57,157 bases of DNA from a virus: IMG/VR virus record IMGVR_UViG_3300028829_000632, positions 1 through 57,157 of that record. One strand, 5' to 3'. Below are positions 39,878-48,644 of this stretch, in pieces. The notes under the pieces are model-generated. The model ran no database searches. It was not told where the DNA came from and worked only from the letters and a program-made list of their open reading frames with translations. A program made the translations under genes and the position numbers. Position 1 is the stretch's first letter, and the number at the start of each line of letters is the position of its first letter.

Positions 39878-40806
39878 TATCTAGTCATATTGTTAAGCAT
39901 TACCGCATCAATTGTGGTAGCACTTCTTGCTGTATAGAAAAGAATATCAGTTGATCCTGATGTAGATGTTGCGGTAGGTACTGTTCCTCCAGCAAATTTA
40001 AATACAGAGTTAAAACTAATTGTTCTTCCACCAGTAGCATCCTGAATTAGATAGTAATGTCCTGATTGACCAGCATCCATATTACTAGGTGCAGCCAAGG
40101 TTCTGTTACCGCCCAGTGTTACTAGAAAAATATTACCAGTATCAGCATCTGAAACAACAGACGCTGCATCAGTCAGAGTTGTAATGAAAGACTTTACAGC
40201 ACTAGATACTTTAATCATTGCTGCATCGCCATAAGCTACTGTAGCATTAAATGTTTTAGCAGCAGTGATAGTATCTGTAGCAGACACCTTTACATAACGA
40301 ATATCACCAAGAGAGGTATCAGGAATTTCTGTAGCACAGACTCCTACATTACGTACAGCAGCGGTTCCTAGACCTAACCCAGTACTATCTAGTTGATAAA
40401 CAGATGTGCCATTAGTAAAGAAATAACCATGACCTCCATTAGCAACAGTAGTACCGGCATTACCAGCAACACGTAAAATAACAGCATTGGTCGTAGCATT
40501 AGTTGATACTGCGTTTTTAATTACATAGGTTTTAGAATTATTAGGAATTAAAACAAAGATAGATGTATGAGCAGTCCCGATTGATCCAGAAAATTGTAGG
40601 ATAGCAGATCGTGACTGGTCTCCGCTACCTTGATTTTCTGATAGCGTAACAGTTGCAGCACTGCCTAAACTTACCGTGGTATAGCCAGCAACAGCATCAT
40701 CAACAAGACTAATAACACCGTCATTGAGAACCTGTCCCCAAGTATTAGGATTATCACCATTACCTTGTTTTGTCAGCCTAATGTTTGTTGTATAAGTTGA
40801 GGCCAT
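39877..40806 (-). CDS. Tail fibre-like protein (309 aa)
   Basis: Thr/Ser/Ala/Gly-rich beta sequence from MASTYTTNIRLTKQGNGDNP onwards, with a moderately conserved C-terminal motif GHYYLIQDATGGRTI. Known: this opening is common in small fibre or appendage proteins of marine phages. Inferred: tail fibre or adaptor; no enzymatic signature. Confidence 0.65.
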   Translation of the reverse strand: MASTYTTNIRLTKQGNGDNPNTWGQVLNDGVISLVDDAVAGYTTVSLGSAATVTLSENQGSGDQSRSAILQFSGSIGTAHTSIFVLIPNNSKTYVIKNAVSTNATTNAVILRVAGNAGTTVANGGHGYFFTNGTSVYQLDSTGLGLGTAAVRNVGVCATEIPDTSLGDIRYVKVSATDTITAAKTFNATVAYGDAAMIKVSSAVKSFITTLTDAASVVSDADTGNIFLVTLGGNRTLAAPSNMDAGQSGHYYLIQDATGGRTISFNSVFKFAGGTVPTATSTSGSTDILFYTARSATTIDAVMLNNMTR

Positions 40807-40807
40807 A

Positions 40808-41101
40808 TTACGTACCTTTTCCGTTGTTAAGTTTTAATTTTGGAATTATAGTTCCTGTATAAGTAGGTCCAGTACAAAGCTTTCCTTCATTAGTTAAAAA
40901 AAGAATTGTAAAACTATCCTTACCTTTATAAATAGTAATGGGAGTTCCTGCCGTAGTTACTCCTGAAAAAACAAACTCTTCATTATATTTTAGTAGGCTT
41001 TTTTCAATATCTTGAGCATCTTCATTAAAACAAAAGACTTGCGCTGATACTGGAAATACAAACCACAAAGTTATTAAAATATATGTTAGTATAAATTTCA
41101 T
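40808..41101 (-). CDS. Small secreted protein (97 aa)
   Basis: Residues 1-20 are a clear signal peptide (hydrophobic run then PVSAQ). The mature ~77 residues include two Cys (FCFNEDAQ and KLCTGP) that could form a disulphide. It lies inside the fibre module, one base from its neighbours. An exported phage protein here could act in the periplasm, for instance in superinfection exclusion; no family recognised. Confidence 0.65.
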   Translation of the reverse strand: MKFILTYILITLWFVFPVSAQVFCFNEDAQDIEKSLLKYNEEFVFSGVTTAGTPITIYKGKDSFTILFLTNEGKLCTGPTYTGTIIPKLKLNNGKGT

Positions 41102-41668
41102 TTAAATACTTTCAGGCCAGTCATAAATCGGCGCGTTACCGATCGGATTGCCATCAGCGTCCGTCGAGGTGACGAACAGAGCCTTAAATGCGTCGAGATC
41201 GGCACACTGATTAATCTGATCTTCGATTATACCAGCCGCCAGACGAACCTCGTTGCGGTACTGCTGAATGTCAGCCGGAACTTCAATGCCGGTATCCTGC
41301 TTACGAATATATGCCCAATCCGTCTGAGACAAAAGGCTACCCTGTGTCTGCTTAGTCTGGGCAATCCAGTTGGACTTCAGCCCCAACGTGACCATCTGCA
41401 CACCATCTGCATCTAGCAACGGATCACCGTTGTCATCTACTTCATTAGTGTCTTCCAGAACCTTCGGCGTAGTCGTGTACGTGCCGTCAGCGTTTTGTGA
41501 GAACCAGTAGAAGCGTTCATCTGGCTTTGGCTGGGCGTCTACCCAGACAAGACCGTGGGCAACCTTCTCGTCCTCAGACCAGATAGCCCAGTTGGCCGGA
41601 TGCTGGACGCCGTTGTCGTCCGTCCATGCCCGACCCTCTCGAATACGTTTTCCGTTATATGTCCACAT
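41102..41668 (-). CDS. Tail fibre-assembly-like protein (188 aa)
   Basis: The C-terminal region has LLSQTDWAYIRKQDTG then ADIQQYRNEVRLAAG, the pattern of tail-fibre assembly proteins and their fused N-terminal relatives. The N-terminus (MWTYNGKRIREGR) may be a separate small domain. GC content is clearly higher than in the flanking genes to the left. Inferred: chaperone or baseplate-type protein for the adjacent 785-aa spike. Confidence 0.65.
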   Translation of the reverse strand: MWTYNGKRIREGRAWTDDNGVQHPANWAIWSEDEKVAHGLVWVDAQPKPDERFYWFSQNADGTYTTTPKVLEDTNEVDDNGDPLLDADGVQMVTLGLKSNWIAQTKQTQGSLLSQTDWAYIRKQDTGIEVPADIQQYRNEVRLAAGIIEDQINQCADLDAFKALFVTSTDADGNPIGNAPIYDWPESI

Positions 41669-41677
41669 TGTCTTCTC

Positions 41678-44035
41678 CTATCGAGCCGGGACGGAGGCGA
41701 CACCATCGCCGCCAAAGGGGTGTTTGGCAAATGCCATAAAGATGTAAGTGCTGCCAGAGCCGTTTACGCCACCATCACTGGCGCGAAGTTTAAATCCATT
41801 AGACAACAAATCATGCGTTGTGGATGTGAGGTCGGCATTACTGGTGTCTGGATAAAGCCTAAGATTTGCTACGTTGTACAGGTTACGACCTGCATCAACT
41901 GTCACCCAGTTATCGGCAGAATTTGTCCGCTTCACCAGCACAAATGCAGGTTTGAATCCGCAGTAGACAAAGGGGCCATTGGTAGAACCGTTGCCGGTAT
42001 AGGTGCCAAACTTGCTAAAGCCCTCTACTTCTGCAAACGCATAAGCAATCATTGTGCCTGTGTTATTAGTTGCGCTTGAGTTACCGAGTGTAATGACGCT
42101 GCTAGTTGGCGCAGTGTTATTCCACGCGGCGCTATCGGTAAATGCGGCGCTGTTGTCGTTAAGACGCATATATTTCGTTGCGCCATTTAAATGATGGTAA
42201 ACGTACCAATGATAGCTGCTGCTGCTTCGTGACTTCGTGATGACCACTGAAGGAGCAGCGCCAAGTCCGTGCCCTATAGTGGCTCCGCTTGTTTCATTTC
42301 CTGTGTAACCGATAACACTAAACCCCGCATCCACGTTAGCCGACACCGTGGACGTAATGCTACCGTCTTCGTTTGAAGCTGTGCCGTTACCGGCTAACCA
42401 TTGCCACGCTGCGTAAGTATTTCCTGAGTTATTAACAAATGGACCAGAGCCAACAGTAAAGCCATCGGCATCAAAACTTGTCAAACTTGCAGAACTGGTG
42501 CTTTCAGCATCTTTTTCGTTTGTTTGTAAGTATTTTTCAACACCACGCACTTCATCATAGACAGTATGAACGCGAGTGCCGTTTCGCTCTTTAATCCATA
42601 CCCACGAAGGCTGGAACGTACTGTTGCCCGACTGATTAATCTCCTGTGTCGAACTATTTCCGCTATACAACGAAGTCTGAAAATACGCCGAGCCGTCAGC
42701 TATTGTAGGTGTAGGCAATGTGCTGCTGTCAATTTGCGAGAAGCCTGTCGGCGGTGTGTACGTCAGTCCACCAGTCTGACCAAAGTTTGCAATAAGGCGA
42801 CTTGTGCCTGTGCCATAATCTACCGCAAATGCTGGAGCAAATGTTCCTGACAGTCCTGAATAGGCTTCGCTCGTTCCAGCAGCAGGATTGCCGGACGCTT
42901 GAAACGTGCCGTTTACTGACCACCAGATTTTTCCGTTATCAAGATCAAGTGCTACACCAACAATGTCTCCGGCAGAAAGCGCAGAGCCGTAGGATGCCGC
43001 ACTGCCGTTATTTAGCTTTTGCCCAACGGTATTATAAGCATATCCCGTACTGTCCTGAGAAAAATTAGAACCTGCTGAACCTGAATCAAGCCGCCACTCA
43101 GGAGATACAACGCCAATAAATTCTCGACCAACGCCAGATTGACCGAGAGAGTCAGCTTCGACTTCCCAGTACCATTTGCCGCTGCTGACAGCAAAAGTAG
43201 CACGGGCATCGTTAGCTGATCCGCTGTTTGCGTTTTGGAACGTAAGGTTTCCGTCGCTAATAGTAACATTGCTTCCGGTCTGGTAATCAATCGGGCTGAT
43301 GACTGGGAAGTTAAGAGTCGGACTGTCAGTAACCTGATCGTCGCTGGTCAGCCCTGACGAGGTGAAGTCGTTGCTGTTGCCGGAGTAATCTGCGCCAAGA
43401 TCAGCACTGTCCTCGCCTGTGATATAGAAGCCGTTGGTGCCGTATGATCCTGTGTATTTTTTCGGCACCCACACGCCATCGTCGTTGTATTCGCCAAATG
43501 AGGTTGGGTCGGCAACGGTGTTGTCTAGCTTAACGATTTCGGAAAGGTAACCGTCATAGTAGTTACCTCCACCGCCTTGACTGCCAAGGCTAAAAAACTC
43601 GCCGCTTTTGTTGTAGTATGTTTCGCCAGACGATCCCGTCCCGCTAATTAAGCTGACATTGTTCTGCCAGAGGTTGTAGGCCCCAGTTGATCCATTCCAG
43701 TTAGCGACAAAATGATACCAAGCTGACGGATCGCGGAAGACCGCAGTGGTTGTATTGTCAATGCTGCGACTAAAAATACGGAAACGGATTTTTTCGCTTG
43801 TTTCAAACCGAATGTAATCAGGATATGCGTTGCCGCCGTTTATAAACCACATCTCAGAGGCATCAATTTTACCCCGCTTCATCCACCATGAAAGCGTCCA
43901 ACTAGTCCCATCCGGGGTGCCCTGAGTTAGTTGCAGCCTAGAACTCGCCGTTTTATCAAACCGGATCGACTGGTCAATCTCGTAGCCGCCGCCCTGACCA
44001 GCAGCACCCATAAGTAAGTTATTGCGAAATACCAT
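41678..44035 (-). CDS. Tail spike with LamG- and SPRY-like domains (785 aa)
   Basis: Seen: residues ~20-185 are a concanavalin/LamG-like jelly-roll (SWTLSWWMKRGKI, WYHFVANWNGSTGAYNLW); ~265-415 are SPRY-like (WYWEVEADS, VGVALDLDNGKIWWSVNG); 420-780 are Gly/Ser/Asn-rich beta with WVWIKERNGT and WVTVDAGRN, as in DUF7483-like marine phage proteins. Known: these lectin-like domains bind glycans. Inferred: a host-binding spike. High GC and distinct composition suggest module exchange. Confidence 0.75.
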   Translation of the reverse strand: MVFRNNLLMGAAGQGGGYEIDQSIRFDKTASSRLQLTQGTPDGTSWTLSWWMKRGKIDASEMWFINGGNAYPDYIRFETSEKIRFRIFSRSIDNTTTAVFRDPSAWYHFVANWNGSTGAYNLWQNNVSLISGTGSSGETYYNKSGEFFSLGSQGGGGNYYDGYLSEIVKLDNTVADPTSFGEYNDDGVWVPKKYTGSYGTNGFYITGEDSADLGADYSGNSNDFTSSGLTSDDQVTDSPTLNFPVISPIDYQTGSNVTISDGNLTFQNANSGSANDARATFAVSSGKWYWEVEADSLGQSGVGREFIGVVSPEWRLDSGSAGSNFSQDSTGYAYNTVGQKLNNGSAASYGSALSAGDIVGVALDLDNGKIWWSVNGTFQASGNPAAGTSEAYSGLSGTFAPAFAVDYGTGTSRLIANFGQTGGLTYTPPTGFSQIDSSTLPTPTIADGSAYFQTSLYSGNSSTQEINQSGNSTFQPSWVWIKERNGTRVHTVYDEVRGVEKYLQTNEKDAESTSSASLTSFDADGFTVGSGPFVNNSGNTYAAWQWLAGNGTASNEDGSITSTVSANVDAGFSVIGYTGNETSGATIGHGLGAAPSVVITKSRSSSSYHWYVYHHLNGATKYMRLNDNSAAFTDSAAWNNTAPTSSVITLGNSSATNNTGTMIAYAFAEVEGFSKFGTYTGNGSTNGPFVYCGFKPAFVLVKRTNSADNWVTVDAGRNLYNVANLRLYPDTSNADLTSTTHDLLSNGFKLRASDGGVNGSGSTYIFMAFAKHPFGGDGVASVPAR

Positions 44036-44041
44036 TATTAA

Positions 44042-44257
44042 TTATTCCTCAGTCTTTAACGACCCTGTCAGCATATTGACAAAAGCAGATTTTCCAACTT
44101 CTAATTGATCTACATTAAATTTTGCAGCCGAAAGTTTACGTTCCAGATCAGCAATATGATTAACAATCATCTGCTGTTCCTCGGTCATGTCTTCATACTT
44201 ATATTCTACGTCGTCGATAATAATTGGGGTTTTTTCATTTTTTCCCATTTTTCCCAC
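44042..44257 (-). CDS. DUF6447-like small protein (71 aa)
   Basis: Pattern of a short beta start (IIIDDVEYKYEDMT), then a helix EEQQMIVNHIADLERKL and a final LEVGKSAF helix, as in the DUF6447 family of phage appendage regions. Met codons at 44257 and 44248 are both possible starts; the longer overlaps the next gene by 52 bases. Function unknown. Confidence 0.65.
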   Translation of the reverse strand: MGKMGKNEKTPIIIDDVEYKYEDMTEEQQMIVNHIADLERKLSAAKFNVDQLEVGKSAFVNMLTGSLKTEE

Positions 44258-44568
44258 GGGGTGCCACTACCCTCCGTAGGGTTTTCGATAAGCTGCAACT
44301 GAGCAGCCACGTTTGCTTCGATAGATGCAACCTCTTCAGCACCAAGAGCAGTCTTGGTCCACTCAAGAGCCTTTGCCTCAGTGATGTCGGCATATGGAAT
44401 AAAATCTGCAATGTCATCCGTTGGGATAGCGACAGAGCCATAGACCCTACCCTGATTACCAGCGTCATCTTCGTCAATGCACTGCCAGTGAGAATTGTTA
44501 ACCACGTCAGATTCGCCGTCGAGAGATACAGCGTAATCAAGCTGCACGATTGACCATGTAATTGCCAT
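44206..44568 (-). CDS. DUF7936-like protein (120 aa)
   Basis: Begins MAITWSIVQLDYAVS and has VNNSHWQCID, GSVAIPTDDI and ITEAKALEWTKTALG, the pattern of a small family common next to fibre genes in cyanophages and other marine phages. The C-terminal ~20 residues after GTPW are extra and overlap the next gene. Likely structural or fibre-associated. Confidence 0.7.
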   Translation of the reverse strand: MAITWSIVQLDYAVSLDGESDVVNNSHWQCIDEDDAGNQGRVYGSVAIPTDDIADFIPYADITEAKALEWTKTALGAEEVASIEANVAAQLQLIENPTEGSGTPWEKWEKMKKPQLLSTT

Positions 44569-44579
44569 TTGTTTGTTCC

Positions 44580-44735
44580 TTATCCTAATGGGTTCCAGCC
44601 CGAGTTATCCGGGTTGATTTGGTTAAGCCACGTTTCGCGCAGCTTTGGGTTTTCTTGCGTGTGTTCCTGCCACTGCCGTTCGCTGATTTGTCCGCTTCGA
44701 TAACAGGCGATGAGAAGTTCTTGCTCGGTCATCAT
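44580..44735 (-). CDS. Small fibre-linked protein (51 aa)
   Basis: Starts ATGATGA, overlapping the TGA that would end the original long fibre reading frame (44732-44734), so it was coupled to that frame. Polar, Gln/Trp-rich, ending NSGWNPLG. The same type of short gene after an S74 fibre is common; function unknown. ATG 44732 is an alternative start. Confidence 0.6.
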   Translation of the reverse strand: MMTEQELLIACYRSGQISERQWQEHTQENPKLRETWLNQINPDNSGWNPLG

Positions 44736-44898
44736 AACGCTGCGATCATAAATGCGAGGAGTTCATCGTACCGGATGCCGTAACGCTCACCAGCTTCGAT
44801 GCCCGGATTGATTACGTTGCCGTTTTTATCGACTTCTTCCGGCTCTGCTTCCCATGTATCGTGGCACAGCAGCGCATAGCGTGTGGCGTCAAGACCTT
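44732..44898 (-). pseudogene. Displaced C-terminus of fibre autochaperone domain
   Basis: About 55 codons (AEGLDATRYALLCHDTW... ending GIRYDELLAFMIAAL) complete the S74-type chaperone domain of the upstream fibre, but in a frame shifted by +1. It has no start codon of its own. The shift coincides with a tandem duplication GCAG GCAG (44906-44899) on the minus strand; removing one unit joins the two parts. Confidence 0.8.
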
Positions 44899-47800
44899 CT
44901 GCCTGCCGCAAATGCCGCGATAACTTCCTGTGCAATTACGCCGACATGGATTCGTGCATCGTCGCCTTTCAACGCTACTGCGTCGTTATATTTGTATTTT
45001 TTGACAAGACCCTTGATCGCCACGGCAACGCGACGTTCTGCGTCATCGAGATCGGCAATCTGCTGTTTTTCCCGCTCGTCAGATGTATTGATCGTTCCGG
45101 TTCCAGCATAAACAACCGACCAACGATTTGCAGCGGCTCCAAGGGGCTGTACGTTGTCAGTTGCTGGGCGGACAACGCCGTTATTGACGATTCTTAAACG
45201 CTCTATGTTATTAGTGCCGATTCGGACGTAGTCATTGAAGTCGTTCCAGATGTCAATGCCGTTCGTGTTGTTGCCGTAGCCGAGGTGACCAGTGGTGGCA
45301 CCACCATCCTGTGACAGCTCAATTCGAGCGTTGTCACTTTCGGTTACATTATCTGTGTCTGCTTCCAGCGTCAGGATTGCGTTTCCAGTTGATGCTAGAT
45401 GCAGGAGTGTGCTGGGTGACGCAGTCCCAATACCGACCCTGCCGGTGGGGGCGATACGCATAGTCTCAATGTTATCTTCCTTAAAAATAACACTGTTGCC
45501 GGTATCAATAGTGATTGGATAACCGCCTATAGTATGAAGCAATAACCCTACAGATGCTCTTGTGTCGTAGGGCAAAGAAATATCGCCATATGAAGTGCTG
45601 TTAGTAGTAAACGTCCAACGAAGTGCACCAGTTGTTCCCCCACCGCCAGACTTTAACTTGATGTCAGCGTTTGTAGCATCGAGAATAATGTTGCCAGTAA
45701 CCTCCAACTTTTCCGCAGGAGAAGTAGTGCCGATACCAACGTTACCCGCGCTGGTGATACGCATACGTTCTGAGGCATTAGTCGTAAACGACATAAAATC
45801 ACTAGCATGACTGTACCGAATGATTCCGATATTTACGTCGTCAAGATCACCAAAATAAATGTAGTTACTTTGACCATTGTCAGCGACTAGATTTTCAAAA
45901 ATAGTATCTGCGCCGCCACCCGTGTCTGAAGCTCTAAGACGTATATACGCATCTCCAGAGGCTTCCTCAACTTCAAAAAGTCGGTCAGGTGTCAAAGCAC
46001 CAATACCGACATTGCCGCTGCTGTCGATGATCATCCGAGTACTATTATTATACCCACGAATCTGAAGATCGTTTTCGCTAGTGTCATAGAACAGCCCCGC
46101 ACGTACAGTATCTGCAACATCGCCAAGATATATAGCGGCATCGCCGCCACTTGGGCCGATGGTAAGCGTTTCGGCAACCGTGCCATTTTGTCTAAACCGT
46201 AGACTTGATGATCCATCTAGGACGTGAAACTTAGTTGCTGGTGACGAAGTACCAATACCGACGTTACCCGATGAGTCGATACGCATACGTTCTGTACCAA
46301 TAGCAGTTTTGAATGTTAAAAACCCATTTGATTTATGCGTACCGACTTGTAGCTCATTATCATCATGCACCCATCTGATAATTGAACCGATATTATCGCT
46401 CGGACTTCCAAAAATTAAATTTGCTTGGTTATTATCTGGCGCAAGAATACTTATGCCCGTTGCCCCGTTTGTTTCGATAACGACATCGTCGGCGTTAGCC
46501 CAAGGACTAGCCCCAGAAGAACCTGATGCTACATTTAATTTACCACTTGGCGACGATGTACCAATACCGACCAGACCCGCGCTGGTGATATGTACTAGTT
46601 CGGAAGCTAATTTTGTATCTGTACTTGCATCTCCAGAGCGTATTTGAAAACCGTTTGCATCAACAAAAAACTGAAAATCTGTTGCAGAGCCGGAAAGGTC
46701 TTCAAGGACAATGTTTGGACGAAACTGCGAAACCAAAACATTAAAATTATCCGAAGCGCCTCCAGCCGGTTGAACGTGCAATGGTGCACGAGGAGCCGAA
46801 ATACCAATACCGACATTGCCGCCAATATTTACATCACCGCTTACTGATACGTCTCCATCAAATGTAATGTCACCTGTTGCAAAAATAGTACCGCCTACTG
46901 ATACATTGCCTGCTACATCAAGTGTGCTAGCCATTGTTGCAGCACCACTAACTCTAACAGTGCTTAAGAAACCTGTAGCACCTACTACTGTAACTGTACT
47001 TAATAAATTAGTAGCGCCACCAACACTCAAGGCACCGCCGATGCTCATTGCTCCAACAACTGTCGCAGTTCCGCCGACAACTAATCCAGCACTGATTGAA
47101 ACAGTACTATCAAATGTACCAGCACCTGTTACAAACAGTGTTCCGCCAACAGATGTGTTACCTGCTACATCCAATGTACCACCAACTGTGACATTAGATT
47201 TTAAAGCAGCAGCGCCTACTACAGTAACTGTAGATGCAAATGTTGCAGCACCTGTTTGAATTAATGTACCACCAATTGATGTGTTACCTGCTACATTAAG
47301 AGTACCACTGACTGATACATTACTATCAAATGTTGCAGCACCTGTTTGAATTAATGTACCGCCAATTGATGTGTTACCTACTACAGCTAGAGTACCACCA
47401 ACATTTAAAAATCCTGATATAGAAACACTATCTGGAAGTACACCTATAGAAGCTATAACACCAGTTAGATTAGTACCGTCACCATAGAAAGCAGAAGCAG
47501 TCACATTACCAACAACATTAAGCTTACCGCTGACAGATACATCAGCAGCAAAATTACTAATACCTGTTACATTTAAAACACTTCCTACTGAAACAGAAGA
47601 AGCAGTATCAATCCTACCGCTAACTGACACATCATTACTGAATGTAGACTTACTTGTAAAAGCAGCCGTACCAGTTACAGCTAACGTACCTCCAATAGAT
47701 ACATTTTCATTTACATCAAGCTGACCACTGACAGACACATCACCTTCTACAACAAGCTTCCCACCTACTGTAACATTACTGACAAAAGTTGCTACACCTG

Positions 47801-48239
47801 TTTGAGTTAGTGTGCCACCAAGAGACGCATTACCTGCTACATTTAAAGCACCACTTACAGATGTATCACCTTTTACAACTAAGCTACCACCAACATTAGC
47901 ACTGCCAGCTACAGTAATAGAATTGACAGAGATATCGCCACCAATACTAGCAGTTAAGCCCGTAAGATTAGAACCATCTCCAAAGAAAGCAGAAGCACAG
48001 ACTCTATCACTAACAACTAAATCATTAGTAATTGTTGCTGTACCGTTTACACGTAGAGCAGTTTCAACAACTACTTGATTTGTAGCTACTTTTAATGCAG
48101 TATTAGTACCATCACCAGTTTGAACAGCAACAATAGACGTGCCAACGCCTTCGTTAGTAGTGCTACTATTAATGAGCAATAACTGCTGATATGTTCCCGA
48201 AATTAATTTACCTGTTAAATCTGTCATATTAGTTGCCAA
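44889..48239 (-). CDS. Long tail fibre with S74-type autochaperone, frameshifted
   Basis: Seen: 1116 aa as read. Residues ~1-475 are a Val/Gly/Ser/Thr beta-solenoid of VSVGGTL-like repeats. From ~480, at least six GNVGIGTSSP-type units. Near residue ~1060, TSDEREKQQIADLDDAE and HVGVIAQEVIAAF are the start of a Peptidase_S74 intramolecular chaperone, whose Ser is the usual self-cleavage site. Then a 4-bp duplication throws the frame and it stops at 44889, about 55 residues early. Known: S74 domains trimerise the fibre and cut themselves off. The first half is AT-rich, the second GC-rich. Confidence 0.8.
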   Translation of the reverse strand: MATNMTDLTGKLISGTYQQLLLINSSTTNEGVGTSIVAVQTGDGTNTALKVATNQVVVETALRVNGTATITNDLVVSDRVCASAFFGDGSNLTGLTASIGGDISVNSITVAGSANVGGSLVVKGDTSVSGALNVAGNASLGGTLTQTGVATFVSNVTVGGKLVVEGDVSVSGQLDVNENVSIGGTLAVTGTAAFTSKSTFSNDVSVSGRIDTASSVSVGSVLNVTGISNFAADVSVSGKLNVVGNVTASAFYGDGTNLTGVIASIGVLPDSVSISGFLNVGGTLAVVGNTSIGGTLIQTGAATFDSNVSVSGTLNVAGNTSIGGTLIQTGAATFASTVTVVGAAALKSNVTVGGTLDVAGNTSVGGTLFVTGAGTFDSTVSISAGLVVGGTATVVGAMSIGGALSVGGATNLLSTVTVVGATGFLSTVRVSGAATMASTLDVAGNVSVGGTIFATGDITFDGDVSVSGDVNIGGNVGIGISAPRAPLHVQPAGGASDNFNVLVSQFRPNIVLEDLSGSATDFQFFVDANGFQIRSGDASTDTKLASELVHITSAGLVGIGTSSPSGKLNVASGSSGASPWANADDVVIETNGATGISILAPDNNQANLIFGSPSDNIGSIIRWVHDDNELQVGTHKSNGFLTFKTAIGTERMRIDSSGNVGIGTSSPATKFHVLDGSSSLRFRQNGTVAETLTIGPSGGDAAIYLGDVADTVRAGLFYDTSENDLQIRGYNNSTRMIIDSSGNVGIGALTPDRLFEVEEASGDAYIRLRASDTGGGADTIFENLVADNGQSNYIYFGDLDDVNIGIIRYSHASDFMSFTTNASERMRITSAGNVGIGTTSPAEKLEVTGNIILDATNADIKLKSGGGGTTGALRWTFTTNSTSYGDISLPYDTRASVGLLLHTIGGYPITIDTGNSVIFKEDNIETMRIAPTGRVGIGTASPSTLLHLASTGNAILTLEADTDNVTESDNARIELSQDGGATTGHLGYGNNTNGIDIWNDFNDYVRIGTNNIERLRIVNNGVVRPATDNVQPLGAAANRWSVVYAGTGTINTSDEREKQQIADLDDAERRVAVAIKGLVKKYKYNDAVALKGDDARIHVGVIAQEVIAAFAAGRRS
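47237..47381 (-). repeat. 90-bp direct repeat in fibre solenoid
   Basis: Bases from 47237 (about 53 bp) recur from 47327 with one mismatch, a 90-bp, 30-codon period encoding GNTSIGGTLIQTGAATF twice. It reflects internal duplication of solenoid rungs. Confidence 0.75.
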
Positions 48240-48499
48240 TACTCATCTGTTGAATCCCAAGTGGTTGCTACTTGATCCCATGTTAAATTCCTGCCGCCTG
48301 TGTCAGGTCTAGGATTACGTATAGCAGGATTGTCTCGAACATCAGGAATTTTATTCTGAGGATGGTTTTTTAAATCAAAGTTACCCTCAAAATCTGATGG
48401 ACAAACAATAAGGCCGTAGCTATTTTCTTGCATAAGTCTATGCGGATAAACCCATCCACATACATCACACATAGCTAGTGCATTTTTATTACTTGCCAT
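48224..48499 (-). CDS. Zinc-ribbon protein before the long fibre (91 aa)
   Basis: MASNKNALAMCDVCGWVYPHR and, about 20 residues on, LIVCPSDFEG; the tail is Asn/Pro-rich. Known: proteins with this CxxCGF.Y...L.VC pattern are common in marine phages near fibre genes. The ATG 48499 is favoured over an upstream start at 48520, which has no family support. It overlaps the previous gene end. Confidence 0.7.
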   Translation of the reverse strand: MASNKNALAMCDVCGWVYPHRLMQENSYGLIVCPSDFEGNFDLKNHPQNKIPDVRDNPAIRNPRPDTGGRNLTWDQVATTWDSTDEYWQLI

Positions 48500-48644
48500 T
48501 TTTATTATTCCAAAGCTCAAACAAAGTTTTTACTTTTTCTTTTATAATTTCTATATCACCGTGCATTTTAGCCAATACAATAATCAAAGTAATTATTCCT
48601 AAAAATACAGGCCATGATTTTATAATAGCTTCTGCTATGGTCAT
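48489..48644 (-). CDS. Single-TM microprotein (51 aa)
   Basis: One membrane helix (about residues 9-26) then a charged helix with Lys/Glu. Start overlaps the connector stop (TAATG) and the end overlaps the zinc-ribbon start. Holin- or spanin-like role possible; nothing specific seen. Confidence 0.6.
   Translation of the reverse strand: MTIAEAIIKSWPVFLGIITLIIVLAKMHGDIEIIKEKVKTLFELWNNKNGK

Noticed and set aside
44732-44935. Separate 67-codon gene after the long fibre
   Set aside because: It has no ATG or ribosome-binding site and its sequence is the missing C-terminus of the fibre chaperone domain.
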